NCBI GenBank assembly: GCA_964517355.1
Contig: CAZFCK010000105.1
Span: 1-15,571, forward strand
Source: CAZFCK01 sp964517355
GTDB lineage: Bacteria; Desulfobacterota; Desulfovibrionia; Desulfovibrionales; Desulfovibrionaceae
DNA length: 15,571 bases
Reading direction: 5' to 3'
The position numbers and the translations under genes are program-made. The notes under the pieces were generated by a model. It made no database searches and was not told the origin of the DNA. It worked only from the letters and a program-made list of their open reading frames with translations. Positions 7,632 to 13,959 of the stretch are shown piece after piece; within the stretch, counting starts at the first letter, position 1; each line of letters starts with the position of its first letter.

Positions 7632-7739
7632 CGCATTTTCGCCTTGAAACAAGGCTCTCACCTGAAACAATTTCCAATTGTTCCAGTGAAATGCATAAGA
7701 GCATCTAGCGCTTTTCAAGCGTGAGATGCTCTTATGCAT
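7629..7739 (-). repeat. Repeat family R, copy R3 (inverted, full length)
   Basis: Reverse orientation of R2, with the same three hairpins. Hairpin A is extended here to perfect 16-bp arms, ATGCATAAGAGCATCT (7691-7706) and AGATGCTCTTATGCAT (7724-7739). In hairpin B the outer pair differs from R2 on both sides (C to A and G to T), a compensatory change. Hairpin C is the perfect GCCTTG-AAA-CAAGGC (7641-7655). Its first three bases are the TAG stop codon of the lipoprotein gene. It probably also ends that gene's transcript. Confidence 0.9.
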
Positions 7740-7747
7740 ATTGACTA

Positions 7748-7828
7748 CGACTTTTGAACTTAAGAATGAATTGAATCGTTGACTTTCACTCCATCAGGAC
7801 GACAGGGGGAAGCCCCTGGACGCCGGTA
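7748..7828 (+). repeat. Repeat family S, copy S3 (divergent, middle block missing)
   Basis: Matches S1 at both ends (CGACTTTTGAACTTAAG against CGATTTTCGGACTTAAAG, and CCCCTGGACGCCGGTAA against CCCCTGGACGCCGGATAA). The central AAAGTCGCGGG...CCCGCAC part is replaced. It keeps the hairpin CAGGGG-GAAG-CCCCTG in slightly altered form. It abuts R3. Confidence 0.65.
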
Positions 7829-8016
7829 AGACGCTTTGCCCGTGTGGATTTGGCGGAACCGCCTTATCACGCACCGGATGACCAACTACCGTCGCGTCTT
7901 TCTGGACTTCCGGATTCGGTTGATATGAGAGCATCTCAACCTCGACTTTCTGCGCGGGACGCATACTGTAACAGTGCATATTTGTTGAAAAAATAAGAAT
8001 CAAATTGTCCGTTTTC
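7829..8016. other. Unexplained 188-bp core between inverted S repeats
   Basis: Sequence between S3 and S2. I find no supported reading frame, no transposase fragment and no RNA gene. It contains a partial echo of the R motif (GAGAGCATCTCAACC near 7927). It may be the interior of a non-autonomous mobile element, or simply intergenic DNA. Confidence 0.35.
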
Positions 8017-8100
8017 AGGCGTCCAAGGGCCTCTCCTGGCCGTCGTGCGGGCGCGAAAGCCCGCGACTTTATTCTTTTTTTCTTTAAGTCCGAAAGTCGT
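8017..8100 (-). repeat. Repeat family S, copy S2 (inverted)
   Basis: Near-complete inverted copy of S1, including the stretches AATAAAGTCGCGGG and GCGCCCGCACGACG. Its GCGGGC/GCCCGC stem is perfect here (8047-8064 region), while S1 has one changed position. It abuts R4 directly, mirroring the S3-R3 junction. Confidence 0.8.
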
Positions 8101-8199
8101 AATCTCATCTTTGAAAAAGTATAGATGCTCTTATGCATTTCCCTGAAATTATGAACATTGTTTCAGGGGTGAGCCTTATCCAAAGGCGAAAATGCGCTA
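8101..8199 (+). repeat. Repeat family R, copy R4 (degenerate)
   Basis: Hairpin A is eroded (TCTCATCT...AGATGCTCT). Hairpin B is the perfect CCCTGAAA/TTTCAGGG (8141-8166 region). Hairpin C is GCCTT-ATCCA-AAGGC (8173-8187), in which the loop has changed but the stem is retained. It ends GCGCTA and is inverted relative to R3. Stem retention despite base changes indicates that structure is what is conserved. Confidence 0.8.
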
Positions 8200-8270
8200 A
8201 CGCGGCTTTGTTCCTACAGGTTTTTTCCTACAGATGATCACCTCGCTATGTGTTTCGAATCGAATAGTAC

Positions 8271-8485
8271 GGCAGGCTTTCGGACGGTTTTCAGGAGAAC
8301 ACGCCGTCTGAAGGCCCGCCGATAATTTCTCTCAGCAAAGCAGGGCGAAAAGCCCCCAGAATTTCCAAGGGGAAAGCGCGAATGAAACGTGTTCGTCCCG
8401 TCCCGGCTTCCCCTTGCCTGCGCTTTGAATAGCAATTCGCTCATGAGAGAGCTGTATCGTAGCGTATCCGCATTGCGAACAGCTC
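8271..8485 (+). ncRNA. Candidate structured RNA or leader element
   Basis: Stems in order: arms 8275-8287 and 8304-8316 pair over 13 positions, including two G-U pairs that work only if the plus strand is transcribed, extended by GGC/GCC at 8271-8273 and 8318-8320. Next is GGGC-GAAAA-GCCC (8343-8355). CAAGGGGAA (8366-8374) pairs with TTCCCCTTG (8408-8416), and AAAGCGC (8373-8379) pairs with GCGCTTT (8420-8426); these two stems interleave. GAGCTGT (8449-8455) pairs with ACAGCTC (8479-8485). It matches no RNA family that I recognise. It could be a regulatory leader, a small RNA, or a structured repeat. Confidence 0.3.
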
Positions 8486-8702
8486 CCGTGTAATACCATT
8501 TATTCCACCGTCCCTTCCAGCCCGCCGCGGATTCATTGCCACTCACGCTATTAATGTCACGGCATTGTCACTTTTTAAGCTATTCTTGATATTTTTATCT
8601 TGGCAGTATACACTGAGTGTTACTTTTTTTAAAAGTATAACCTTTAAATAATACGATATTTAAGACAGGATGCGATCTTCCAATAATCGCTGGTAACACT
8701 TT

Positions 8703-8716
8703 GGCGGGATAATGGC
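8703..8716 (+). promoter_or_regulatory. Weak candidate sigma-54 promoter
   Basis: TTGGCGGGATAATGGCTGC has the invariant GG-N10-GC spacing of -24/-12 promoters, but the -12 box is TGGC rather than TTGC and the -24 box lacks the usual CAC. nif-type operons are often sigma-54 dependent, which makes the site worth noting. On sequence alone it is weak. Confidence 0.2.
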
Positions 8717-8752
8717 TGCCGTTAAAATAATCTTTGATTTCAGTATATTGTA

Positions 8753-8772
8753 TGTAGTGATGTCACTTTACA
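8753..8772. promoter_or_regulatory. Candidate CRP/FNR-type operator palindrome
   Basis: TGTAGTGATGTCACTTTACA contains AGTGA-TG-TCACT as a perfect core and TGTA/TACA at the ends. CRP/FNR-family regulators, including the redox-type ones of sulfate reducers, bind such dyads, though the spacing here is not canonical. It lies 114 bp before the GTG of the small upstream ORF. Confidence 0.25.
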
Positions 8773-8886
8773 AGATGTCGAAGGCTGTGGTAGCAAGGTT
8801 TGTGAAAAATATAACAATTCAAAACACTGTTATGCTTGTAATTATTCTAAATCGACTAAAACTCTGCCATTTTGAGGAGGCGTAAC

Positions 8887-9153
8887 GTGCTATCCATCCC
8901 ACGCCGTACCGCAAGGGTTTTGCCTGACCACTTAACCTCCCGCAATACCTTGCAAGCCTGTCTTTTCCGCCCGAATTCGTATTTCTCTGGTCTGATCTTT
9001 CAAGATGCATCACTGGACAGCATCATGCTCGTTGATCAGGGTTTTTCTCCTGGTAAAAAAGTCATCACCCACATCATATGTTGCCCATGGAAATACTATC
9101 GACCGCATTCGCTCTTCTCCCCCGACTCCGGGAGGACCCATTATGAGCACTAA
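8887..9153 (+). CDS. Possible small protein (88 aa) translationally coupled to the hydrogenase-like gene
   Basis: A GTG start at 8887 has an excellent ribosome-binding site, GAGGAGG, ending 6 nt upstream. The frame runs 88 codons and its TAA (9151-9153) overlaps the ATG of the next gene (9143) by 11 nt. The product has no signal peptide or membrane segment and no motif I recognise. It holds three cysteines, one in QACLF and two in IICCPW, and several basic residues near the N-terminus. The strong initiation site and the stop/start overlap argue for real translation, either as a functional small protein of the system or as a leader peptide coupling translation. Alternatively the GAGGAGG could be chance. 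Confidence 0.45.
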   Translation: MLSIPRRTARVLPDHLTSRNTLQACLFRPNSYFSGLIFQDASLDSIMLVDQGFSPGKKVITHIICCPWKYYRPHSLFSPDSGRTHYEH

Positions 9154-10756
9154 TCCATCCAATGATGTGGTATGTGTTGGAAATACTTTTGTTCTCAGCA
9201 CGCGCATCCGTGAGGGGCGCGTTGAAGACGCCTGGAGCACCGGCAAAATGGTGCGCATCATCGACGCGCTGCTGAAAAAGGAGATGTCGCAAAGTGGAGA
9301 ACCGCATTTTGTGCAACGTGCCTATTGCCTGTGCAACGATGCCCATACGTTGGCCACTGTGCGTGCATTTGAGGCGATAGCCGGTGTTACGCCGCCGAAA
9401 AACGCCCGTCTGGTTCGCAGCTTGGTGCAGGCCGTGCAGTGCATTCAAGATCACTTGCTCCATTTTTACCATTTTTATCTTGAGGATTGGGCAAGCACGG
9501 CCCGGGCGTTGCACGCCGATCCGCGGCAATCCATGCTCCTGGCGGCTTGCCAGGACAAAGACACGCCTTTTTTCAAAGAATTTCAAAATTCCTTAAGGAT
9601 CAAGGCGCAACAGACGGCTCACAGGGATCATAGCGCCTACCAGGGGGAAGATGCGTTGCATCTTCTCCTCTTGAGCCATGTACAGGACTCTCTCGCAGTA
9701 CGTTCCACACTTTCGCAGATCATTGAGTTACTCGGCTGCAAAGGTATTTGTCATGCTGTCTATGAAATTGGAGGATTATCCGATTCCATTTGTCTTGACG
9801 CGTCCGTTCGAGACGCCATATTTTGCCGTCTTGATGCGTTTGAGCGATTTGTTGCTGAAATTCTGCTGCCGGACCAATTGCGCATAGCCGGCGCCTATCC
9901 GCAATGGACGAGGGAAGGGCGGTTCGATTCCTTTCTCACCTGGGGCGATTTCACGCACCCTGCGGAGGATGCCCTGCTGTACCCGAGCGGTGTGTTCACC
10001 GCTGAACCAGATGCACTAAACGGCATGGCCCTGCATGCGCACCCTGCGGCCCCGCAACAGGTCCGGGAACTCGATGCCTCCTCCTGGACGTCCGAAGACG
10101 CGGACTATTACCGGCTGCGGTTCGGTTCTCGCGGTCCATCCTGCCGCTGGAGTGAGCAATCACTTTCCTGGATTACGGCGCCGCGTCACGATGGCATGCC
10201 CTATGAAGTGGGACCGTTGGCTCGTGTGCTGGGCGCCTATGCCAGCGGTGAATCGCAGGTGCGCCCCGCAGTGGATGCGGCTCTTTCTCAGGCGAAATTG
10301 CCGCTGCAAGCCTTGTGCTCCACTATGGGGCGGGTACTTGCGCGCGGCATTGAATGCGCCTGCCTTGTCGCGGCGGCGAAAAAATGGCTCACGGCATTGG
10401 ATACGGCCTTGACGCACGGGGATAGCTGCCTACGGCATCCTTATTCACTGCCTGCATGCGGCAGTGGCCTGGGCCTGGTGGAAGTGTCCCGCGGGGGACT
10501 GCTCCACCGCGTTGAACTCGAGAATAACACGATCATTAAGCATGATTATCTCATCCCCACCTTATGGGGGTTTTCTCCGCGAGGAGAAGGACGGCGCGGT
10601 CCCTTGGAACAAGCGTTATTGCAGACCCCGGTGGCCGATGCGGCGCATCCCCTGGAGATTTTGCGCACAGTGCACGCCTTTGACCCCTGTAATACCCAGC
10701 TGCTTCTGGTTGATTCTTCCGATACCGAACACATCTCTCTTGTTACCGCAAAATAA
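9143..10756 (+). CDS. [NiFe]-hydrogenase large-subunit homologue with altered metal site
   Basis: Encodes 537 aa, normal for the family. Alignment by eye is clear over the whole length: GRVEDAWSTGKMVR (25-38), QRAYCLCNDAHTLATVRAFEA (58-78), PPKNARLVRSL, DHLLHFYHF, then the central APRHDGMPYEVGPLARVL, the STMGRVLARGIE segment, IPTLWGFSPR, and LEILRTVHAFDPC near the end. The standard N-terminal Ni motif RxCxxC reads R59-A-Y-C-L-C64, so the first ligand is Tyr61, a Cys is shifted to 62 and the second ligand is kept (C64). The C-terminal DPCxxC reads D514-P-C-N-T-Q519, so the last ligand is Gln. The TRIEGH segment is missing, and so is the C-terminal His for protease maturation. No small subunit is nearby. 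Normal H2 catalysis is unlikely; a cofactor-binding, scaffold or new catalytic role is inferred. The ATG at 9143 has GGAGGA 6 nt upstream. Confidence 0.88.
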   Translation: MSTNPSNDVVCVGNTFVLSTRIREGRVEDAWSTGKMVRIIDALLKKEMSQSGEPHFVQRAYCLCNDAHTLATVRAFEAIAGVTPPKNARLVRSLVQAVQCIQDHLLHFYHFYLEDWASTARALHADPRQSMLLAACQDKDTPFFKEFQNSLRIKAQQTAHRDHSAYQGEDALHLLLLSHVQDSLAVRSTLSQIIELLGCKGICHAVYEIGGLSDSICLDASVRDAIFCRLDAFERFVAEILLPDQLRIAGAYPQWTREGRFDSFLTWGDFTHPAEDALLYPSGVFTAEPDALNGMALHAHPAAPQQVRELDASSWTSEDADYYRLRFGSRGPSCRWSEQSLSWITAPRHDGMPYEVGPLARVLGAYASGESQVRPAVDAALSQAKLPLQALCSTMGRVLARGIECACLVAAAKKWLTALDTALTHGDSCLRHPYSLPACGSGLGLVEVSRGGLLHRVELENNTIIKHDYLIPTLWGFSPRGEGRRGPLEQALLQTPVADAAHPLEILRTVHAFDPCNTQLLLVDSSDTEHISLVTAK

Positions 10757-10788
10757 GCAATGCGCATATATAGATAAGGAAAAAGCGC

Positions 10789-11799
10789 ATGAAACGAGCA
10801 GATATTCTCGATGCATTGAAGCATGTTGAAAATGAAGAATACCTTTTCACACAAGCAGACAACGTCCGCAAAGAGCATTGCGGTGACGCCGCCCAATTGC
10901 GCGGTGTAGTTCATTTTTCAAATTATTGCTGTAAAAATGACTTGTATTGCGGTCTTGCAAACTTCAACACGGCGACGAAACGTTTCCGCATGTCCGAAGA
11001 CATGATTGTGGAAACCGCATGTGCCATTGCCGATGCCGGCCTGCGCACAGTGGTGCTCCAGTCCGGTGAAGATTATCACTATACATGCGCCATGCTGTGC
11101 TCCATCATTGAACGCATTCTGTCAAAGGTGGACGTGGTCATCACGTTGAGCCTGGGCGAACGCCCCCATGATGAATTGCGGGCCTTCAAAGACGCAGGCG
11201 CCGCCCGCTATTTGATGAAGCATGAAACCATGAACCCGGCGCTCTATGCCAAAATGCGGCCAGGCCAGAAACTGGAAGACCGCCTGCGCAACATTGAGTT
11301 TTTGCGCGATGTCGGCTTTCAGGTGGGCGTGGGCAATATTGTGGGGCTACCTGGTCAAACCATGGAGGATTTATGTGAGGATATTGTTTATTTTCAGCAT
11401 CTTCAGCCAGACATGGTGAATGTGGGCCCATTTATTCCCCATGCCCAGACGCCCCTGAATCAGGAAGCGCCTGGAGACCTCAATCTCATGCTGCGCGTCT
11501 TCGCGTTGACACGCATCGTTACAAGAAACACCCATCTGGCCGCGGCCAACACCGTCGCCACCCTGTTCCCGGAAGACGGGCAGTATCTCGCTTTTATCCA
11601 TGGCGGTGCGAATGTGCTCATGCCCAATTGCAATCCCTTTGTGAAAAGCAAGACGGACAAAATTGAATATGAATTTCAAATTACAACCCACAAGCGTTAC
11701 GTCTCCATTGATGATGCCAAGGACGTTCTACAACGCGCAGGTAGAACCATGGATCAAGGCAAGGGAGATTCTTTAAAACTGCAAGGAGGACGGCTTTGA
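10789..11799 (+). CDS. HydE-type radical SAM protein with rearranged cluster motif
   Basis: Encodes 336 aa. It follows HydE closely: LRGVVHFSNYC (37-47), VVLQSGED (88-95), ITLSLGE (118-124), RYLMKHET (140-147), IVGLPGQT (184-191), VNVGPFIPH (210-218), GANVLMPN near 280. HydE proteins use a [4Fe-4S] cluster and SAM in assembling the [FeFe]-hydrogenase H-cluster; PylB and BioB are relatives. The canonical CxxxCxxC is altered here: C47-C48-K-N-D51-L-Y-C54, so the middle Cys is Asp51 and an extra Cys sits at 48. No HydF or HydG is present. The HydE C-terminal second-cluster cysteines are also missing. AAGGA lies 8 nt before the ATG, 32 nt after the hydrogenase-like gene. The TGA overlaps the start of the NifH-like gene. 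It probably acts on a cofactor or precursor used by its neighbours. Confidence 0.9.
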   Translation: MKRADILDALKHVENEEYLFTQADNVRKEHCGDAAQLRGVVHFSNYCCKNDLYCGLANFNTATKRFRMSEDMIVETACAIADAGLRTVVLQSGEDYHYTCAMLCSIIERILSKVDVVITLSLGERPHDELRAFKDAGAARYLMKHETMNPALYAKMRPGQKLEDRLRNIEFLRDVGFQVGVGNIVGLPGQTMEDLCEDIVYFQHLQPDMVNVGPFIPHAQTPLNQEAPGDLNLMLRVFALTRIVTRNTHLAAANTVATLFPEDGQYLAFIHGGANVLMPNCNPFVKSKTDKIEYEFQITTHKRYVSIDDAKDVLQRAGRTMDQGKGDSLKLQGGRL

Positions 11800-12563
11800 T
11801 CAAGGTTGCGATTTACGGCAAAGGCGGCATTGGGAAATCGACCGTAACGTCCGGCATTTCCGCGGCTTTGGGGATGCGGGGATACAATGTAATGCAGATC
11901 GGTTGCGATCCGAAGACGGATTCCACGATCAATTTGCTTGGAGGCAGCGCTCCGCCACCTATTTTGCAATATATGCAGGAAAACGGAACCCCTGAAACCC
12001 TGGACGCCATAACGCGCAAAGGTTTCGGCGGCACGGTCTGTATGGAAGTGGGCGGACCCACGCCGGGCGTAGGCTGCTTCGGCCGCGGCATGCTTACTGC
12101 CTTTGAACTCCTGGAGGAAATGGACGCTTACGCCGCCTTTCAGCCCGATGTTGTGTTGTACGACATCCTGGCCGACATCGTCTGCGGCGGTATCGCCGTG
12201 CCCATGCGCGAAGGATTGGCGGACAAGGTGGTTATCGTCACCTCGGGCGAAAAAATGGCCTTGCTCGCGGCGAAAAACATCATTCTCGCTCTGCGCAATT
12301 TCGCCGACCGCAATTACGCGGAATTGGGCGGCCTTATCTGTAATTGCCGCAACATGGAAGATGAAGTGCAGAGGGTGGAGGAGTTCGCCGAAGCCATGCA
12401 AACGTCCATCATCGGTGTCATACCGCGGGACAACGCCATCCATGCCTTTGAAGAGCAGGGCAAGACCATTGTCGAGGGCGATCCGGCTTTGCCCACCTCG
12501 GCATGCTTTTTCGAACTGGCTCAAACCATCATCAACCTTGGGGCCAAGCGAAAAGCCGCCTGA
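11796..12563 (+). CDS. NifH-like ATPase (nitrogenase reductase/BchL/CfbC family)
   Basis: Encodes 255 aa. P-loop YGKGGIGKST (7-16), switch I region GCDPKTDST (36-44), and both cluster cysteines: C94 in GPTPGVGCFGRG and C130 in DIVCGG. As a homodimer it should hold one [4Fe-4S] cluster between subunits and pass single electrons on ATP hydrolysis to the component-1-like proteins encoded next. R97 sits at the Arg that is ADP-ribosylated in true NifH. It is slightly shorter than NifH (about 290 aa), closer to BchL and CfbC. The start is a TTG at 11796 with AAGGAGGA ending 5 nt before it. It overlaps the TGA of the HydE-like gene by 4 nt, so the two are translationally coupled. All residues needed for function appear intact, unlike the catalytic proteins around it. 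Confidence 0.95.
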   Translation: MIKVAIYGKGGIGKSTVTSGISAALGMRGYNVMQIGCDPKTDSTINLLGGSAPPPILQYMQENGTPETLDAITRKGFGGTVCMEVGGPTPGVGCFGRGMLTAFELLEEMDAYAAFQPDVVLYDILADIVCGGIAVPMREGLADKVVIVTSGEKMALLAAKNIILALRNFADRNYAELGGLICNCRNMEDEVQRVEEFAEAMQTSIIGVIPRDNAIHAFEEQGKTIVEGDPALPTSACFFELAQTIINLGAKRKAA

Positions 12564-12571
12564 CCCTGAAG

Positions 12572-12589
12572 GCCCCACGACAATGGGGC
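12572..12589 (+). promoter_or_regulatory. Hairpin between the NifH-like and NifD-like genes
   Basis: GCCCCA-CGACAA-TGGGGC, a perfect 6-bp GC-rich stem in the 46-nt gap. Stem-loops at this place in nif operons are thought to stabilise the nifH message and give more reductase than component 1; the same role here is inference. Confidence 0.4.
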
Positions 12590-12609
12590 GGTCTCAAGAG
12601 GAACAATAC

Positions 12610-13908
12610 ATGTTGTTGGATCAAACGCGAGTTACTGTTGAAAATCTCCGCTCAAAGGGTGATTTTCCTTTTGCCCCTCTGGAGGGTGTCGGTCCGAACC
12701 TCGCGGGATGGGGCGTTATCGAAACATGTTTACTGCTGCCGGAATCCATATGCGTCATGGTGGGGCCCTCGGCCTGCCTGCGGCATTCTTCCTTCATGGC
12801 TCACGCCAGGGGGTTCACCGATCGCTTTTACATGCTCTGCATGTCCGAGCTGGATATGACCCTTGGGAAACATCTGGAGAAAGTTGAGCGAGGCGTTCTG
12901 GACATTGCCTCCCGTAGAAGCGAGAAGGTCTTGTTTCTCGTCGTCGGTTGTCCGGATTACATCCTGGGCACGGACTTCAGCGGTGTCATCAAACGCTTGG
13001 AGGAGGTCACGGGGAAAAGGATTATCCTCGCCGCCATGGCGCCCATCACCATTGGTCTGAAGTCTTCCCCCTTCACGTCCGCCTACACCTCGTTTTATGA
13101 TTTTCTGCAAGGTCATGACCGAGATCCAGATCCGAATTTGGTGAACATTCTGGGAACATTCATGCCCCTCGCCGAATCCAGCGAGTTTTACGAGGTGCTG
13201 CGAGAGGCGGGGGTGAATCGCGTGGTGCAAATCCCCCTTTGCTCCACGTTGGATGCGTTTTCCCAGATGGTGCATGCCAGGGCTTCGGTGGTGCTGCACC
13301 CTCTGGCCAACGGCCTGAACGACAAGATGCGCACACACATGGGCATTCCCTCAGTGTTCGCTCCCACGTCCTACAGCTTTACAACCATTGCTGATCAATA
13401 CGGAAAAATCAGCCAGGCGTTGCAGATTGAACTGGATGCGACGTCTTGGGAGCAAACGGCCAGACAAGCCGCAGCGCCCTTAATGGAGACGTTGCGGGGC
13501 AAATCCCTGGCTGTGGGATGCAGCATAAACGGCAGTTGTTTTGAATTGGCCTTGTTCTTTGCCGAGTCCGGACTCAATGTGGATACCCTGTTCGCCCGCG
13601 GTACGATAAAACCCTATGAATGGACGCTGATAGAACGTCTACGTGAATATAATCCCGATATTATGGTCTATAACGTCTCACACCCGGTGCTCTGCGGGCA
13701 GACCGCTCCCTTCGACCATATAGACGTGGCCTATGGTGTGGATGCGGGCATTTTTTGCGCCAATGCGGCCAATGTGCCCCTTTCCCGGTACCAACCGCAA
13801 AAGTATGGCTATGAAAACACCCTCTGGATGTTGGAGCAGACAAGCGAGGCCCTTGCGCATCCTGTGAGCAACCATGACTGGATTTATGCGCACAATTTTC
13901 TCATTTGA
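12610..13908 (+). CDS. Nitrogenase component-1-like protein, NifD-like subunit
   Basis: Encodes 432 aa, the size of BchN- or CfbD-like proteins rather than NifD (about 480-490). Of the three P-cluster-type cysteines, two are visible: C56 in VMVGPSACLRH and C114 in VVGCPDYILGTDF. The first, expected in the GVGPNLAG segment (26-33), is replaced (Pro29). Rossmann-like domains follow: NILGTFMPLAESSE, LANGLNDKMRTHMGIPSVF, GKSLAVGCSINGSCFELALFFAE, and a C-terminal region with GVDAGIFCANAANVPLSRY where NifD would supply FeMo-co contacts; the His ligand is not evident. It probably receives electrons from the NifH-like protein. The ATG at 12610 is preferred to 12583 because AAGAGGAA lies 6 nt upstream. 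Substrate unknown. Confidence 0.88.
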   Translation: MLLDQTRVTVENLRSKGDFPFAPLEGVGPNLAGWGVIETCLLLPESICVMVGPSACLRHSSFMAHARGFTDRFYMLCMSELDMTLGKHLEKVERGVLDIASRRSEKVLFLVVGCPDYILGTDFSGVIKRLEEVTGKRIILAAMAPITIGLKSSPFTSAYTSFYDFLQGHDRDPDPNLVNILGTFMPLAESSEFYEVLREAGVNRVVQIPLCSTLDAFSQMVHARASVVLHPLANGLNDKMRTHMGIPSVFAPTSYSFTTIADQYGKISQALQIELDATSWEQTARQAAAPLMETLRGKSLAVGCSINGSCFELALFFAESGLNVDTLFARGTIKPYEWTLIERLREYNPDIMVYNVSHPVLCGQTAPFDHIDVAYGVDAGIFCANAANVPLSRYQPQKYGYENTLWMLEQTSEALAHPVSNHDWIYAHNFLI

Positions 13909-13930
13909 CAGCTGAACACGTAACTAAAAA

Positions 13931-13946
13931 TATCTACTGTTAGATA
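13931..13946 (+). promoter_or_regulatory. Small hairpin before the NifK-like gene
   Basis: TATCTA-CTGT-TAGATA, a perfect 6-bp AT-rich stem overlapping the AAGG ribosome-binding site (13946-13949). The same TAGATAAGG context precedes the HydE-like gene at 10771-10779, there without the hairpin. It could tune translation of the second subunit, but the stem is weak. Confidence 0.3.
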
Positions 13947-13959
13947 AGGTTGTTACAAC

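Larger units (their letters stand above)
8200..8886. other. 687-bp noncoding leader upstream of the metalloenzyme operon
   Basis: I see no convincing gene. The first half (about 8260-8490) is GC-rich and full of stems, listed separately. The second half (8560-8870) is AT-rich, as expected of a promoter zone, with TGTCAC direct repeats (8555, 8566), a palindrome at 8753-8772 and a weak GG-N10-GC pattern at 8703-8716. A minus-strand open frame at 8546-8238 lacks recognisable similarity and is not called. Confidence 0.4.

Noticed and set aside
7194..7739. Minus-strand open frame of 181 codons
   Set aside because: Runs through repeat R3 and antisense to the lipoprotein gene, which has a proper RBS and signal segment.
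7629..8199. Intact insertion sequence
   Set aside because: The 571-bp inverted composite has no reading frame for a transposase and no visible target duplication.
8238..8546. Minus-strand open frame of 102 codons
   Set aside because: No recognisable motif and unusual composition; it lies over the stem-rich region with G-U pairs favouring plus-strand RNA. A decayed gene cannot be excluded.
9143..10756. Functional [NiFe] hydrogenase or group 4 complex subunit
   Set aside because: Two of four Cys ligands replaced, C-terminal cleavage His missing and no small subunit in the window.
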